DNA of 50,687 bases from an uncultured Akkermansia sp. (GCA_949296365.1 CASFPZ010000019.1:1-50687); one strand, 5' to 3'. Numbered from the stretch's first letter, positions 18,564 to 30,941 are shown. Program-made: numbers and translations. The notes: generated by a model from the sequence alone, not told the origin.

Positions 18564-20654
18564 ATGATTTATACTAATAACTATCAGGTTCTCTTTAATT
18601 GTCTCCGATCTATGAAACTCAGTAATGAACAGGCTGCTCGCGCATTAGAAGAAATCCAAACTACATGGGATGCTCTTCTGCAAAATACGAAAAATGCATC
18701 TCAAGAACTCGACGATACCTTCAAAAGGATCCATCAAAGTATTCTCCGCCAAATTCATCAATTCGGTTCTGGTCAGACTATCCTTGTCACGGCAGGCATG
18801 CTCAAATCCGGCAAGTCGACTCTCGTTAATCTTTTAGCCCGAAATAAAAATCTATCGCCAATCGGTTATGGCGTCGACACAACGCGTCGCCCTGTCCTTA
18901 TCCGCGAGCCTGATAAAGACCCCCAATATGCTCAAACTGGTGTCATTGAAATTTATGACGCACCGGTGATTACGGAAGGAGAAAACGCCAAACGAGAACG
19001 AGATAAACGCATTCAACTCATCATCGATAAAATCAGAGGACTTGAAACTGAGCAGACGATTAAGCCTCGTTTGGTGGAACTTAATGATAAAAATTTGAAA
19101 TTCGCACTTTGTACTCCACCCAATAATTCCAATGGTGTTTTACAGGGAGAACCGCTTTTGATCGTGGTGAGGCCTGGCCTTTCACAAAATGAATCTGATA
19201 AGAGCCCTTTGTTGTCAGAAGAAGGGGGAGAAGGGGTTCTTGGTTATATTTTCGATATGCCTGGCTTGGACTCGACAAATGCTAGCGTGGCTGTAAATAC
19301 AGATGATTATTCGGCCTTTATCCGCGAAAGCGATATGCTTTTGTTCATCCAAAGTACTGTTGCTCCGTTGAACAAACAGGCTGTGGAGGTCCTCAAAAAA
19401 ATCAGAGATCAAATCCCGCAAGCGGCGTTTCGTGTAATTCAGAATTTCATTGATGGGAAATATTGGATCCATGACGATTACAAAAAGAAGGATATCAACC
19501 GTCAATTGGAAACGACGAAACAAGAAATCCGCAATCTGTTAGGCGAACCAATCGAACCTGCGGTCGTTAATTTAGGAAAGGCTTACGATGGGTTGTTTAC
19601 GAACTCGAATCATCTCCAGGAGGATGCCCAAAAGTTGATCTCAGAATCGGGCTATCTCGAAGAAGAGCAGCAACTGTGCAGCATGCTCAAATCTTGTGGC
19701 GAAAAATTGCGTTTAGATGCGTGTACCAAGAGATTGGCTTATGCCGTTCAAGAAAATAAAAAGGAGCTCGCTAGAGAACGTGACGGCTGTTCCCGAAAAA
19801 TTGAAGCCATTAAAAAGACGATGAAACACTGGGCGAATATTAGAAAAAATCTCGAAACTCAGCTCGATCTGAGGCTTGCGGGTATTTCTCGCCGGTTTAT
19901 CTTGTCTGATAGCATGAAAGATAAATTGAATAACTGCATTGATGAAGTGATCGATGAATGTTCTCAAGAAAATTACAAGAAACTTGGAGAGGCTAAAGTT
20001 AAAACGAGCGATATCAATGAATTCCTCTCTGTATGCAGTAAGCGAAGCCTTGATAAGATCAATCAGATCCTAAAATCTTGCAACCTAGAAAATTTGATCG
20101 TTCAAATGGACGAAGTTTCATCTAATGCGGTACAGCTTGTTAAAGATCACTTGGACAAAATATGTGAACGCATCAATGAGAAAATGGAGCCAGAAAACGA
20201 GCAGCATACCATGTACCAGCAGCTCTTCCCCAATAAAATTTCAATTCCATTTCGTAGCGATCAATTCCAATTCGATTCTCTCAATCTTTCCCTGGTGGAA
20301 TGGAGGTTTACTAAATACGAGCAAGAGTACTATCTGCCTTGGATTTTCTTCCATTGGTTCGAGAAAAAACGTAAAATTAATCGGGAAAACCCTGATTGGA
20401 TGAAGGATTTACAATTAATGCGTAACGAATACATCCAGCAGATAGAAAACAAAATGAATACACAAATCAAAGATTGGATCAATTCCAGGGTGTCGGCTGT
20501 CCTTCACCAATTCTTTGATGGACGTATTCAACAAACGATCGAATTCGAAAAACAGGAAAATGTTGCCTTAGAGTCGATTACTCACGATCAAAAATGCATT
20601 GACGACTACGATGGCGCATTGGATAAGATATCAGCTAGTTTGACGAAAATTTAG
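18564..20654 (+). CDS. Dynamin-like GTPase
   Basis: A 696-residue protein with a dynamin-family G domain in its first half. G1 is GMLKSGKST at residues 78-86, G2 is the Thr pair in DTTRRP near 104, and G3 is DMPGLDS near 233. Long charged helical segments follow (about 340-520 and 610-696), as expected for a stalk. No clear transmembrane segment is visible; an aromatic stretch near 600 (YYLPWIFFHWFEKKRK) might touch the membrane. AAAGG just before ATG 18564 supports that start; an internal Met at residue 17 is an alternative. It stands alone between terminators. Bacterial dynamins act in membrane remodelling or phage defence, and the sequence does not decide which. Confidence 0.8.
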   Translation: MIYTNNYQVLFNCLRSMKLSNEQAARALEEIQTTWDALLQNTKNASQELDDTFKRIHQSILRQIHQFGSGQTILVTAGMLKSGKSTLVNLLARNKNLSPIGYGVDTTRRPVLIREPDKDPQYAQTGVIEIYDAPVITEGENAKRERDKRIQLIIDKIRGLETEQTIKPRLVELNDKNLKFALCTPPNNSNGVLQGEPLLIVVRPGLSQNESDKSPLLSEEGGEGVLGYIFDMPGLDSTNASVAVNTDDYSAFIRESDMLLFIQSTVAPLNKQAVEVLKKIRDQIPQAAFRVIQNFIDGKYWIHDDYKKKDINRQLETTKQEIRNLLGEPIEPAVVNLGKAYDGLFTNSNHLQEDAQKLISESGYLEEEQQLCSMLKSCGEKLRLDACTKRLAYAVQENKKELARERDGCSRKIEAIKKTMKHWANIRKNLETQLDLRLAGISRRFILSDSMKDKLNNCIDEVIDECSQENYKKLGEAKVKTSDINEFLSVCSKRSLDKINQILKSCNLENLIVQMDEVSSNAVQLVKDHLDKICERINEKMEPENEQHTMYQQLFPNKISIPFRSDQFQFDSLNLSLVEWRFTKYEQEYYLPWIFFHWFEKKRKINRENPDWMKDLQLMRNEYIQQIENKMNTQIKDWINSRVSAVLHQFFDGRIQQTIEFEKQENVALESITHDQKCIDDYDGALDKISASLTKI

Positions 20655-20821
20655 GGATGCATGTCCTTTCTTCCTGGTCGCGTATAGAGGTCTGGCTGGA
20701 GTGTTCTTAGCCATACCACGATGGGGATGGTCTTTCGTAGAATGAGTCTATAACCACCAGAGGCGGTAAAAGGAGGGGGCTCGGTTAAATGAACGTCGTA
20801 ATGGCAAGATCAATATCCACT

Positions 20822-20864
20822 AAAAAACTCATGCGAGACCAACTATTGTCTAGTCCCGCATGAG
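20822..20864 (-). terminator. Intrinsic terminator of the GH95 gene
   Basis: CTCATGCG/CGCATGAG (20828-20835 with 20857-20864), extended inward by GAC/GTC after one mismatch, is followed on the minus strand by six T. Confidence 0.87.
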
Positions 20865-20907
20865 CTTGAGGCTAAGGGAGTTCCCCTTTTACTGCTTCAG
20901 CTATAGA

Positions 20908-23367
20908 TCAGTGTTTAATTGCTTGGGGTGTGACGATTTTTGTTTCGCCGTTGACGGTCAATTTTACGGGGCGCTTAAAGGGAGAGGAGAGGGTATAACC
21001 TGTAACCTTGCCATCTTCCCATGTGAAGCTGACTGTAATATTGCCACGTGCCTTCAACCCCGTGACAGAACCATTGGGCCATGATTTGGCTGGCGCTGGC
21101 AAGAGAGAAATCTCTGGCATTTTAGTAAAGTCCCCAGTGTGGGATTGCACGAACATTTCACACATTGCGCCAGTGATGCCATAAGTCCCGTCCATTTGCA
21201 TAGGCGGGTGATTGGCCAACAAATTGGGCAAGAGGTTATGTTGGAGCAATCCAGCAATCATATCGTGAGCACGGTCGCCTTCTTTGAACCGAGCCCAAAG
21301 GGCTGTCCTCCATGGCCATGTCCATGAACGTCGACTGTCTCCGACTGTCCCTCTCCATTCCAGAGATTTTCTGGCGCCTTCGGCGAGTTCGGGCGTTTTT
21401 TCAATGCTAATGGAGTTACCTGGGTAAACGGCATAGAGATGCGAGGTGTGACGGTGCTGAGTTTGCGCAATACGGTCGATCATCCATTCCTGAAGGTTCC
21501 CTTCCTTACCTAGTTTGGGCCCAGCGAGACGATTCTTCTTTTCAGCAAGATTTTGAGCAAATTTTGAATCTGCATTTAATACGCGAGAAGCCGTGATTGT
21601 GTTAGCAAAAACATCGTCAATCAACTGTTGGTCATGTGAAACTCCGTCTTCTCGAGGGCCATGTTCAGGAGACCAACCGTTGGGGGCTACCAGAGTACCG
21701 GCTTTGATGCCTTTGAGATCGCTGAGGTTGGCCTTGGGATCGCTCGTAAAGAATCCCTGGCCGTCGGCGCCAAGTTCCTTGAGATTATCTTCCCAGAATT
21801 CACAGACTTCCTTCATGATTGGGTAGGCTGTTTGGGCTAGATATTGTTGATCGCCGGTAAAAGCAAAGTGCTCCCAGAGGTGACGTGCATACCAGGCGTT
21901 TGAGGGGATATTCCAAGCCCAGGCATTGCCGCCATAGATGTTTTGCGAGGTTCGCACGGTCCATCCCCGAGTTTGTTTGCCGGAAGTTGGCTTGAAATGT
22001 TGGGCGGTAGATTGGCGCAGTGGCTCCTGCATGGCATCAATGAAATGAATGAATGGTAGGTGGCATTCTGAGAGATTGGCTGGCTCTGCTCCCCAATAAC
22101 ACATTTGAATATTGATGTTGCTGTGGTAATCGCTTGCCCAGGGAGGACTGACTTTGTCGTTCCAAAGCCCTTGGAGGTTAGCCGGCAGATTGCCTCGAGA
22201 TCCAGAGATAAGCATGTAACGACCGTATTGAAAGAGGGTCTCTTCCAGATCTGGATCACTGGTTTCAGCTGTATAGAGTCTGCTGCCTGGTTCTTTTGCT
22301 TCGTGTTGGGCCTGATAGGTGCGATAGGCGGCTAATCGTTGATCAGTTGGCTGGTTGGCAATTGAAGCTTCAGTGGCCCCTAAGTCGAGGCTGACCCGAT
22401 TGAACAAGGATTGATAGTCTTTGATATGAGCTGCGCGAATTTCTCCGATGGGTAACTGCAACGCTTGATCCAAAATCTTGGCATTCTTTTGGTGAGGAGA
22501 AATTTCCGATTTCCAATTTTTACTGAAATCCATCGCGTAGTCTGTTGCCAAAGAAATGATGATCGTGTAGGAATCGGCCCCAGACACGGTCAATTTGGGT
22601 AAAACCTTGCGATCGCACTGGGGGATGTTATGGGAATAAGTTACCGGAATCTCTTTGGAACCACCAGAAGCTTTGACTGTCCCTCCCTGCGCAATAATAG
22701 CTAATCTTCCCTCGAATTGTTCTCCATTAGCAAGGGTCCCCGACAAAATCAATTGATTGCCTTTGGCGGCGATGCGCGTAGTGTGGTTGGGCTTTAACAC
22801 AATATCGGCATTGAGTCTGCCTGCCTGGCTGGCTTTACAAGACATGACGATGACCTGATGGGGGTAACTGGCAAAAACTTCTCGTTCGAATTGAACCCCG
22901 TCAACCACATACGACGTGCGAGCTATGCCGTCGACAAGAGAAAGACTGCGCTGGTAATTTTTGGGTGAGCTTTGGTGCTTGAAATCAACAAGCAAGTCGG
23001 CAAAAGGCTGAAAGGCCCCCATGTTGTTTTGATCAGCTGTAGGTCCATAATTGTAAGCTTCTGTCGAAACTTGGCCTCCTGTCCATAGGCTGATTTCGTT
23101 CAGGGCTAAACGCTCTATGGGATACCCGCCGAAAACCATGGCCCCAATGCGCCCGTTACCCACAGGGAGAGCTTCCGATTGCCATGGGTCGCCATCGCTA
23201 TTGCTCGCTGCCTGAAAGTAAGAGGTGATGATCGATTCGTTGGAGTAGAGTTTGGCTGGTTGCCGATACCAGAGATAATTGGATGAAGGCGGAGTTGGGC
23301 TTGCTGCGTAGACGTGAGAGACACCGCAAAGCGCTAACGTAAGTAATGAAAGAGCGGAAATATTCAT
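20908..23367 (-). CDS. Secreted GH95 alpha-L-fucosidase
   Basis: An 819-residue protein with a signal peptide (NISALSLLTLALCGVSHVYA). An N-terminal GH65-N-like beta domain (EALPVGNGRIGAMVFGG, LNEISLWTGG) leads into an (alpha/alpha)6 barrel. Family GH95 signatures are present: NLQGLWND, the Asn pair in HSNINIQMCYW, the catalytic Glu in APNGWSPEHGPRE, and MDGTYGITGA carrying the late catalytic Asp. The usual MNYW is MCYW here. GH95 enzymes are inverting exo-fucosidases removing alpha-1,2- (sometimes 1,3/1,4-) linked fucose, fitting host mucin O-glycans. ATG 23367 is chosen over the upstream TTG codons because the signal peptide begins there. It is monocistronic with its own terminator. Confidence 0.94.
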   Translation of the reverse strand: MNISALSLLTLALCGVSHVYAASPTPPSSNYLWYRQPAKLYSNESIITSYFQAASNSDGDPWQSEALPVGNGRIGAMVFGGYPIERLALNEISLWTGGQVSTEAYNYGPTADQNNMGAFQPFADLLVDFKHQSSPKNYQRSLSLVDGIARTSYVVDGVQFEREVFASYPHQVIVMSCKASQAGRLNADIVLKPNHTTRIAAKGNQLILSGTLANGEQFEGRLAIIAQGGTVKASGGSKEIPVTYSHNIPQCDRKVLPKLTVSGADSYTIIISLATDYAMDFSKNWKSEISPHQKNAKILDQALQLPIGEIRAAHIKDYQSLFNRVSLDLGATEASIANQPTDQRLAAYRTYQAQHEAKEPGSRLYTAETSDPDLEETLFQYGRYMLISGSRGNLPANLQGLWNDKVSPPWASDYHSNINIQMCYWGAEPANLSECHLPFIHFIDAMQEPLRQSTAQHFKPTSGKQTRGWTVRTSQNIYGGNAWAWNIPSNAWYARHLWEHFAFTGDQQYLAQTAYPIMKEVCEFWEDNLKELGADGQGFFTSDPKANLSDLKGIKAGTLVAPNGWSPEHGPREDGVSHDQQLIDDVFANTITASRVLNADSKFAQNLAEKKNRLAGPKLGKEGNLQEWMIDRIAQTQHRHTSHLYAVYPGNSISIEKTPELAEGARKSLEWRGTVGDSRRSWTWPWRTALWARFKEGDRAHDMIAGLLQHNLLPNLLANHPPMQMDGTYGITGAMCEMFVQSHTGDFTKMPEISLLPAPAKSWPNGSVTGLKARGNITVSFTWEDGKVTGYTLSSPFKRPVKLTVNGETKIVTPQAIKH

Positions 23368-23663
23368 GCCGGGCAACAATACGCGCGTTTGCTTGCAAGT
23401 CTTTCAAGGAATCGCAGCATGATCAACATGTTGATGAGCAGGCTCGCTACATGACTTTCTATGTGTTTTCATTTATAATAACTCTAGTATGGGGTTATTG
23501 CATGTTTACATTGATCATTTTAGCCTTCTTAGGGTGATGGATGAATTTGTTAAATTGCTGAGGATGAGTTTTGTTTAATAGGTCGTGAAAATTTGTGTTC
23601 GATAGGTGGGTTGTCGGAAGATTACTCTTGTCCGGATCGTGTGGAACCGTTAGCGTCATTGGC

Positions 23664-26600
23664 ATGACGAACCAGTGCGACAGGCTTGAGTATTTGAATC
23701 GGGAAATAAAGCAGAGAATTATCATTCTCGATGGAGCTTTAGGAACTAATATTCAACGCTTTGGTTTGACGGAAGATGATTACCGGGGAGAACGTTTCTC
23801 AGATAGAATCCAGTATCCTAAAGAGTTGAAAAATAACAATGACATCTTGGTGTTAACTCGCCCCGATGTCATTCGCTCAATTCATGATCAGTTCCTGAAT
23901 CAGGGTGTCGACATCGTCGAGACGTGTACGTTTGGAGCAACTGTTATCGGACAACACGATTATTTTTGGAATGAAACGCCAGAAGGCGGCAAGCCGCGCC
24001 CAGAATGGTTCCATAAGATGGTAGAGGACGAGTCGTTCCGCGCGTTGATTCGCGATATGAATTTGGCTGCCGCGCGAATTGCTAGGGAGGCTTGCGAAGC
24101 GGCTGAGCTGAGGGACGGCAGACCGCGTCTGGTGGCCGGATCGATTGGGCCTATGCCAGTTACAGCCTCTTTGTCGCCAGATGTGAACGATCCCGGATTC
24201 CGCGCAGTAGGGTTTGAGGAATTGCGTCTTGCCTACCGCGATCAGGTCGCAGCGCTGGTGGAAGGTGGGGTCGATATTTTGTTGTTAGAAACGATTTTCG
24301 ATACATTAAATGCAAAAGCTGCTTTGTTTGCGATCGATGAGCTTTTCGAAGAACACCAGGACTGGAGGCGCCCAGTGATGATTTCTGTGACAATTACCGA
24401 CAAAGCGGGCCGAACATTGTCTGGGCAAACAATTGAGGCGTTTTGGAATTCGATCCGCCATGCACGGCCTTTTTCGGTGGGGATTAATTGTGCGCTGGGT
24501 GCCGAGTTGATGTTGCCTTTTGCAAGGGATCTCGCAAGTTTGGCTGATTGTTGGGTGTCGTTCTATCCGAATGCTGGATTGCCAAATCCGCTGAGTCCTA
24601 ATGGGTATGATCAATCTCCCGAAGATATGGCGCACATGATGCGGCAGTATGCAGCAGAGGGCTTGCTCAATATTGTCGGAGGGTGTTGCGGTACGACGCC
24701 GGAACATATTGGTGCCATTGCTAAGGCGGTGCAAGGGATGGCGCCGCGCGTGCCTCGCCAGCAATCTCCTGCATTGCGTCTTGCTGGGTATGAACCATGT
24801 AATCATTCTCGCGATAAGAATACTCTATTTGTCGGAGAACGTTGTAATGTTGCCGGTTCCCCTAAATTTGCTCGTTTGATTCGTGAGGGCCTATTGGATG
24901 AAGCGATGGTTATTGCGAGGCAGCAGGTGGAAAATGGCGCATTGGTCCTAGATATTTGTTTTGACGATGGATTGATCAATGGGGCGGAGACAATGGTGCG
25001 TTTTTTGAATCTGCTCGGCGCTGAGCCCGATATTGCCCGGGTTCCGGTTATGATTGATTCATCTCGCTGGGAGGTCCTTGAGGCGGGTCTGCGGTGTTTG
25101 CAAGGGAAGGGAATCGTTAACTCTATTTCTCTGAAAGAAGGCGAAGAGGAATTTCGTCGTCGAGCCAAGTTGATTAGAAGGTATGGCGCCGCTGTCGTCG
25201 TCATGTGTTTTGATGAAAATGGCCAGGCTGTGCATGTGGACGATAGAATTCAGGTCGCTTCTCGCGCTCACAAGATTTTGGTCGACGAGATTGGGTTCCC
25301 GGAGGAAGATATCATTTTTGATCCCAATGTCCTGACTGTAGGTACTGGCATGAGCGAACATGCCAATTATGCCCGCGATTTCTTTGAAGCGACTGGGTGG
25401 ATTGCTCGGCACTATCCAGAGGCGCATATATCGGGGGGTATTTCCAATGTTTCGTTTGCTTTCCGTGGCAACAATCCTGTGCGTTCTGCGATGCATTCTG
25501 CATTTTTGTATCATGCAACACATCAGGGGTTGGATATGTGTATTGTCAACGCGGGGATGCTGGAGGTTTACGATGAAATCCCCAAAGAACGCCTCGAGTT
25601 GATCGAAGATGTGTTGTTGAACCGACGAGAAGAGGCTACAGAACGATTGACAGAGTATGCCGCCAAACTCTTAGCTGAGAAACAACTTCAACCCGGTATT
25701 GCTGCTTCCCCTGATCGCTCAAAATTGGCGTGGCGCGAGCTCCCTGTAGAACAACGCCTTGAGTATGCGCTGGTGAAAAGTGTTGCTGATTATATTGAGG
25801 ATGATGCAGAAGAGGCATTCCGCAAGCTGGGGTCTGCTCTTGCGGTTATCGAAGGCCCTCTGATGGAGGGGATGAAGAGTGTTGGCAAGTTGTTTGGTGA
25901 TGGTAAAATGTTTTTGCCTCAAGTGGTGAAAAGCGCTCGCGTGATGAAATTGGCCGTGGCTCGCTTGACTCCGCTGATGCAGCAAGGCGAAACTCAGGGC
26001 TCTTCCCAATCTGCCGGACGTGTCCTGTTGGCTACCGTCCGGGGAGATGTCCATGATATCGGCAAGAATATCGTTGGCGTGATTCTCGGCTGCAATGGAT
26101 TTGAAGTCGTAGACATGGGGGTGATGGTCCCATGTGAACAAATTCTCGATAAGGCTGAGGCTATCCAGGCAGATGTTGTCATGCTGTCTGGTTTGATCAC
26201 TCCATCATTGGAAGAGATGGCGCACGTGGCGGCTGAGATGGAACGCCGGAGCATGAAAATCCCGTTGATGGTTGGGGGGGCAACGACGTCTGCCTTGCAT
26301 ACGGCATTGAAAATCGCAACTCAGTATTTGCAACCAGTTGTGCATACAGAAGATGCTTCACAGGTGGTGCCTGTGCTGAATTCATTGTTGGGGAGTGACC
26401 GCGAACACTTTATCCAGCAATTAAACGAAAAACAAACTGCCCTGAGAAATAAACAATCTGGCCGAACCGGGAAGACTCTTGTCAGTTTATCGGAGGCTCG
26501 GGAGCATTCTTGGGCTAATGGGTGGAATTGGGATGATTATGTCCCTCCTGTCCCCCAATTGACTCAAACAATAGGTATTGTAACGTCAAGAGCCGATGAA

Positions 26601-27470
26601 ACATGGCCGATCGGCGACTCGCTAGTTGCGCGTGGGAATAGTGTTTATGTGTCCCTCGACGAATTGATCCCTTTGATTGAATGGTCTAGGTTTTTGAGCG
26701 TGTGGGGGCTCAAAGGCGTTTGGAATCGACTCAAAGGTGAATTCCGTTGCGATGAAGAAAGCAAAGCTGAAACCGCGAATACGATCTATCAGGATGCACA
26801 ACGCTTCTTGGAATTGGCTGTTAGTGAAAAACGATTGTTCATCCGAGGGGTGATGGGAATATTCCCGGCCAACCGAGAAGGCGATGATTTGCTTGTTTGG
26901 AAAGATGAAAATCGGAACGAGCGGTTATGTACGCTTTACACACTGCGTCAACAATCGGAAACCTCCAAGAAAGTCTATTGCGCATTAGCAGATTACGTGG
27001 CCCCGGTTGGTAGAAATGATTACTTGGGGGCCATGGCGGTTAGTATCCATGGATCTCGACGTTGGGCTGGAGAATTAAATAACCAAGGCGATCCATACGG
27101 CGCGTTGATCGTTGCCGCCTTAGCCGATCGCTTGGTGGAGGCCTTAGCTGAAACGATTCATGCTAAGATGCGTCGCCTTTGGGGAATTGCTGACCAAGAG
27201 GGAATTCGCCCTGCTTGTGGTTACCCATCTCAGCCAGATCATAGTGAAAAAGAAACGGTTTTTAATCTTTTACATGCCCGGGAATTGGCCGGTATGGAGC
27301 TCTCTGAATCGTACATGATGATTCCGCCTGCCTCGGTATGCGCCCTTGTGTTCTCACATCCAAAAGCTCGCTATTTTTCTGTTGGCCCTATTGGAGAAGA
27401 TCAAATGAAGGACTACGCGAAGCGAAAGCATATCCCTCTGGATAAAGCTAGTTCTTTGTTGGGTCTCTGA
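23664..27470 (+). CDS. metH: Cobalamin-dependent methionine synthase
   Basis: The 1268-residue product matches full-length MetH. It has a homocysteine domain ([16 protein letters not shown]; zinc cysteines in INCALG near 275 and [10 protein letters not shown] near 340), a pterin-binding domain ([11 protein letters not shown] to about 620), a cap, and a B12 domain with the ligand His in [12 protein letters not shown] near 796. The activation domain ends with [12 protein letters not shown] and binds S-adenosylmethionine. It transfers the methyl group of methyl-tetrahydrofolate to homocysteine. The frame is open upstream to a GTG at 23595, but homology begins at ATG 23664. I saw no cobalamin or SAM riboswitch motif in 23380-23663, where no other feature is evident either. 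Confidence 0.97.
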   Translation: MTNQCDRLEYLNREIKQRIIILDGALGTNIQRFGLTEDDYRGERFSDRIQYPKELKNNNDILVLTRPDVIRSIHDQFLNQGVDIVETCTFGATVIGQHDYFWNETPEGGKPRPEWFHKMVEDESFRALIRDMNLAAARIAREACEAAELRDGRPRLVAGSIGPMPVTASLSPDVNDPGFRAVGFEELRLAYRDQVAALVEGGVDILLLETIFDTLNAKAALFAIDELFEEHQDWRRPVMISVTITDKAGRTLSGQTIEAFWNSIRHARPFSVGINCALGAELMLPFARDLASLADCWVSFYPNAGLPNPLSPNGYDQSPEDMAHMMRQYAAEGLLNIVGGCCGTTPEHIGAIAKAVQGMAPRVPRQQSPALRLAGYEPCNHSRDKNTLFVGERCNVAGSPKFARLIREGLLDEAMVIARQQVENGALVLDICFDDGLINGAETMVRFLNLLGAEPDIARVPVMIDSSRWEVLEAGLRCLQGKGIVNSISLKEGEEEFRRRAKLIRRYGAAVVVMCFDENGQAVHVDDRIQVASRAHKILVDEIGFPEEDIIFDPNVLTVGTGMSEHANYARDFFEATGWIARHYPEAHISGGISNVSFAFRGNNPVRSAMHSAFLYHATHQGLDMCIVNAGMLEVYDEIPKERLELIEDVLLNRREEATERLTEYAAKLLAEKQLQPGIAASPDRSKLAWRELPVEQRLEYALVKSVADYIEDDAEEAFRKLGSALAVIEGPLMEGMKSVGKLFGDGKMFLPQVVKSARVMKLAVARLTPLMQQGETQGSSQSAGRVLLATVRGDVHDIGKNIVGVILGCNGFEVVDMGVMVPCEQILDKAEAIQADVVMLSGLITPSLEEMAHVAAEMERRSMKIPLMVGGATTSALHTALKIATQYLQPVVHTEDASQVVPVLNSLLGSDREHFIQQLNEKQTALRNKQSGRTGKTLVSLSEAREHSWANGWNWDDYVPPVPQLTQTIGIVTSRADETWPIGDSLVARGNSVYVSLDELIPLIEWSRFLSVWGLKGVWNRLKGEFRCDEESKAETANTIYQDAQRFLELAVSEKRLFIRGVMGIFPANREGDDLLVWKDENRNERLCTLYTLRQQSETSKKVYCALADYVAPVGRNDYLGAMAVSIHGSRRWAGELNNQGDPYGALIVAALADRLVEALAETIHAKMRRLWGIADQEGIRPACGYPSQPDHSEKETVFNLLHARELAGMELSESYMMIPPASVCALVFSHPKARYFSVGPIGEDQMKDYAKRKHIPLDKASSLLGL

Positions 27471-27473
27471 GTC

Positions 27474-27517
27474 CATGGAAACGTGGGGGAAATATAGATT
27501 ATGTCTCCCCCTCCATG
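27474..27517 (+). terminator. Possible terminator of metH
   Basis: Two nested stems, CATGGA/TCCATG (27474-27479 with 27512-27517) and GGGGGA/TCCCCC (27485-27490 with 27506-27511), are separated by a one-sided bulge. They start just after the metH stop, but no T-run follows. Confidence 0.4.
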
Positions 27518-27608
27518 AGTGCCGGAGATTTGTTGCGATTGTCCCCCAATGACTTCTCCGAGCGATCTCCTTGTACCTCAAATCAAGTGGAAAACCTTTT
27601 CCATAGAC

Positions 27609-27647
27609 AATGAAAACGGCTCCCTGCTGAATGGCAAAGGAGCCGTT
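27609..27647 (-). terminator. Intrinsic terminator of gdhA
   Basis: A 9-bp stem AACGGCTCC/GGAGCCGTT (27615-27623 with 27639-27647) is followed on the minus strand by TTCATTG. It lies about 60 bases beyond the gdhA stop. Confidence 0.75.
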
Positions 27648-27705
27648 GAATGATGAAAGAATGGGCCAATACTACGAACCTGAATGACCCGACATTGGCC
27701 TGTAA

Positions 27706-29103
<1,398 letters not shown>

Positions 29104-29205
29104 TTATGAAATTACCGACCCCGGCGTTTCTCTTCCATCGCGCGGCAAACTCTCTTTACCAACTTTCCTGCCCCCGACAAGCCCTTTCACGTGATCTTTT
29201 CAAAA

Positions 29206-29262
29206 GGGGTCAGATCAAAAATCAAAAATATATTTTCTTGCTTTGATTTTTGATCTGACCCC
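29206..29262. repeat. 21-bp perfect palindrome beside the RAYT gene
   Basis: The arm at 29206-29226 (starting GGGGTCAGATC) is the exact reverse complement of 29242-29262 (ending GATCTGACCCC), with a 15-base AT-rich loop. A related sequence ending AATTGACCCT is at 30381-30400 on the other side of the transposase gene. This is the layout of a REP-type element next to its transposase. Confidence 0.93.
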
Positions 29263-29300
29263 ACCGACCTCTCGCGCGGACCTAAGCTTAAGTCGGCCTG

Positions 29301-30341
29301 TCATGGTACGGGAGATGATGAGTGAGTAGGGTCATTAGTGAGTTTCTGGATCCAAGCATGGACTTTCAGGTCGTCTGTTTCCATTTTTTTGGCCCGAGTA
29401 AGGAGTGTGCCTAGGGATCCTGGAATACCCATGTGAAGGCGTTTGGATATCCAGGCATAGGGCACTAGCGTAGCCCGACGAACGGCGAGAGCGATGATGA
29501 GTTTGGAGGGATGGCTAAAGGGCATGGTAAGGAGTTCATCTTCAGTGACGCCGAAAGCACGGAGACCTCGGACGACGATGCGTTCTGCAAGCAATTCTCC
29601 GATTTCTCCACGATACGAGATGGAGTTTCCAGGTTGGCGTTTAGCAAGAGAGGGAATGATCTCAATGATTCGTTTCCTGAAGGCGCTGGAGCCATAGCAC
29701 CAGCCGCGCTGGACTGTACCAGGGCCGACGTGCCCGACGGGGAGGAGAGATCGTTCATCCATGAGTTCGGATTCATAGCGCCCGAGAAGGTGGTCGTAGT
29801 ATTTCTTGCGCCCTTGCGGTGTATCGTCGCACCCGAAGGCTTTGAGCCCTAGCTCTGGGTGGATCCACTGAGCGCGTTTGCCGGGTTCAGACAACCATTC
29901 TTGTAAACTTGTCCAACGGTTCCCGGTCAGGAAAGTTTGGCTGCGCACAAGCCCAGAACGTGCGGGATTGAGGTGAATATAGTCGATAATCGTGGAAAAA
30001 TAATGAGCATTATCGGCTTCCACTAACATAGATTTATAACGCCCGGCAAACACATGTCCACTCAATCCATGCCTTCTATTAAAACGAGTGGAATAAGTTG
30101 TCTGTAACCACTTCATCCCATCAACTAAATTGGCGTGCTGGGTTCGGAAAAGTACATGATAATGGTTGCTCATGAGGGCATAGGCATACACTATCCATTG
30201 GCTGCGTTCGGCAACTTCCTGGAATGTTCTCAAAAACAGTTCCCTGTCCTCGTCGCTTAAAAAAATATCTTCTTTTCGGTTCCCAAGACTCTGAACATGG
30301 TAGACTGCTCCCGGGTATTCAATTCGTAAGGGACGGCTCAT
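29301..30341 (-). CDS. REP-associated tyrosine transposase (RAYT, Y1_Tnp family)
   Basis: A 346-residue protein starting with the family signature SRPLRIEYPGAVYHV. The HUH metal site is in YALMSNHYHVLFRT near residue 61, and the nucleophilic Tyr is expected in the helix around DYIHLNPARSG near 120. The C-terminal half is a long extension ending in charged helices. RAYTs bind and cut single-stranded REP hairpins; the adjacent perfect palindrome is the likely substrate. The start at 30341 is chosen because the family starts at this Met; ATG 30356 is an in-frame alternative. Confidence 0.9.
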   Translation of the reverse strand: MSRPLRIEYPGAVYHVQSLGNRKEDIFLSDEDRELFLRTFQEVAERSQWIVYAYALMSNHYHVLFRTQHANLVDGMKWLQTTYSTRFNRRHGLSGHVFAGRYKSMLVEADNAHYFSTIIDYIHLNPARSGLVRSQTFLTGNRWTSLQEWLSEPGKRAQWIHPELGLKAFGCDDTPQGRKKYYDHLLGRYESELMDERSLLPVGHVGPGTVQRGWCYGSSAFRKRIIEIIPSLAKRQPGNSISYRGEIGELLAERIVVRGLRAFGVTEDELLTMPFSHPSKLIIALAVRRATLVPYAWISKRLHMGIPGSLGTLLTRAKKMETDDLKVHAWIQKLTNDPTHSSSPVP

Positions 30342-30507
30342 GAATCTATCATGCAACGACTTCTACAAAATGCAATATTTTTGATTTTTGAATTGACCCT
30401 TATCGAATGGCGAAAAGTGATTTTTTTTTGTCATGTAAGTTAAGGTGAGTGGAGGGACGGGGAAGTTTCTCCTTTACGAGAGAGAAAGGAATGGGTAGAA
30501 CCCGTTT

Positions 30508-30911
30508 GCCGGTTAGGTTTGGGCGGTCGCTGTATAGTCCTTTGGGGCGATATAGAGGAAAGTCCGGACATCGCAAGGCAGCGCGTCCTGTGAAAATGGG
30601 AGACGGAACCTTCAAGGGTTCTGGACGGCTAGTGCCACAGAAAACAAACCGCCAGAGAGCAATTTTTGGTAAGGGTGAAAAGGTGAGGTAAGAGCTCACC
30701 GCTCTTAGGGCAACCGAAGAGGCATGGTAAACCCCGCGTGATGCAAGACAAACAGGGGAAGAGTTGCCTGCTCGTTGGATCCCCGGGTATTAGTTGCACC
30801 TTGTCTTCCCAAAAGATGAGGCGCTAAGAGTTAAAGGCTCTTGGTGAGAAAAATGGCCGCACAGTCCCCGTAAGGGGGCGGACAGAATCTGGCTTATAGA
30901 ACCTGACCGGC
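30508..30911 (+). ncRNA. rnpB: RNase P RNA (bacterial type A)
   Basis: The conserved core is present: GAGGAAAGTCCGGACA near 30554, the AGAGAGCAA-like segment near 30655, GGTAAGGGTGAAAAGGTGAGG followed by TAAGAGCTCACCGC near 30670-30705, and ACAGAATCTGGCTTAT near 30884. The 5' end GCCGGTTAGGT (30508-30518) pairs with 3' ACCTGACCGGC (30901-30911) to form P1, which sets both ends at about 404 nt. With the RnpA protein it would trim the 5' leader of tRNA precursors. Confidence 0.95.
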
Positions 30912-30941
30912 ATTGAAATAATTGCGAAAGAAAGGAAAAAG

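Larger units (their letters stand above)
29206..30400 (-). mobile_element. RAYT-type (Y1 transposase) element with palindromic ends
   Basis: The Y1 transposase gene lies between a 21-bp palindrome on its 3' side and a partial copy of one palindrome arm (30381-30400) on its 5' side. Exact ends cannot be set without comparing other copies. Confidence 0.65.

Noticed and set aside
23380..23663. Possible cobalamin or SAM riboswitch before metH
   Set aside because: I searched by eye for the conserved cores and found none; only ordinary AT-rich upstream sequence is visible.
29206..29262. CRISPR-like repeat
   Set aside because: It is a single palindrome without spaced direct repeats, and fits a RAYT-associated element.
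29465..29776. 103-codon minus-strand frame inside the RAYT gene
   Set aside because: It overlaps the transposase in another frame and has no motif.
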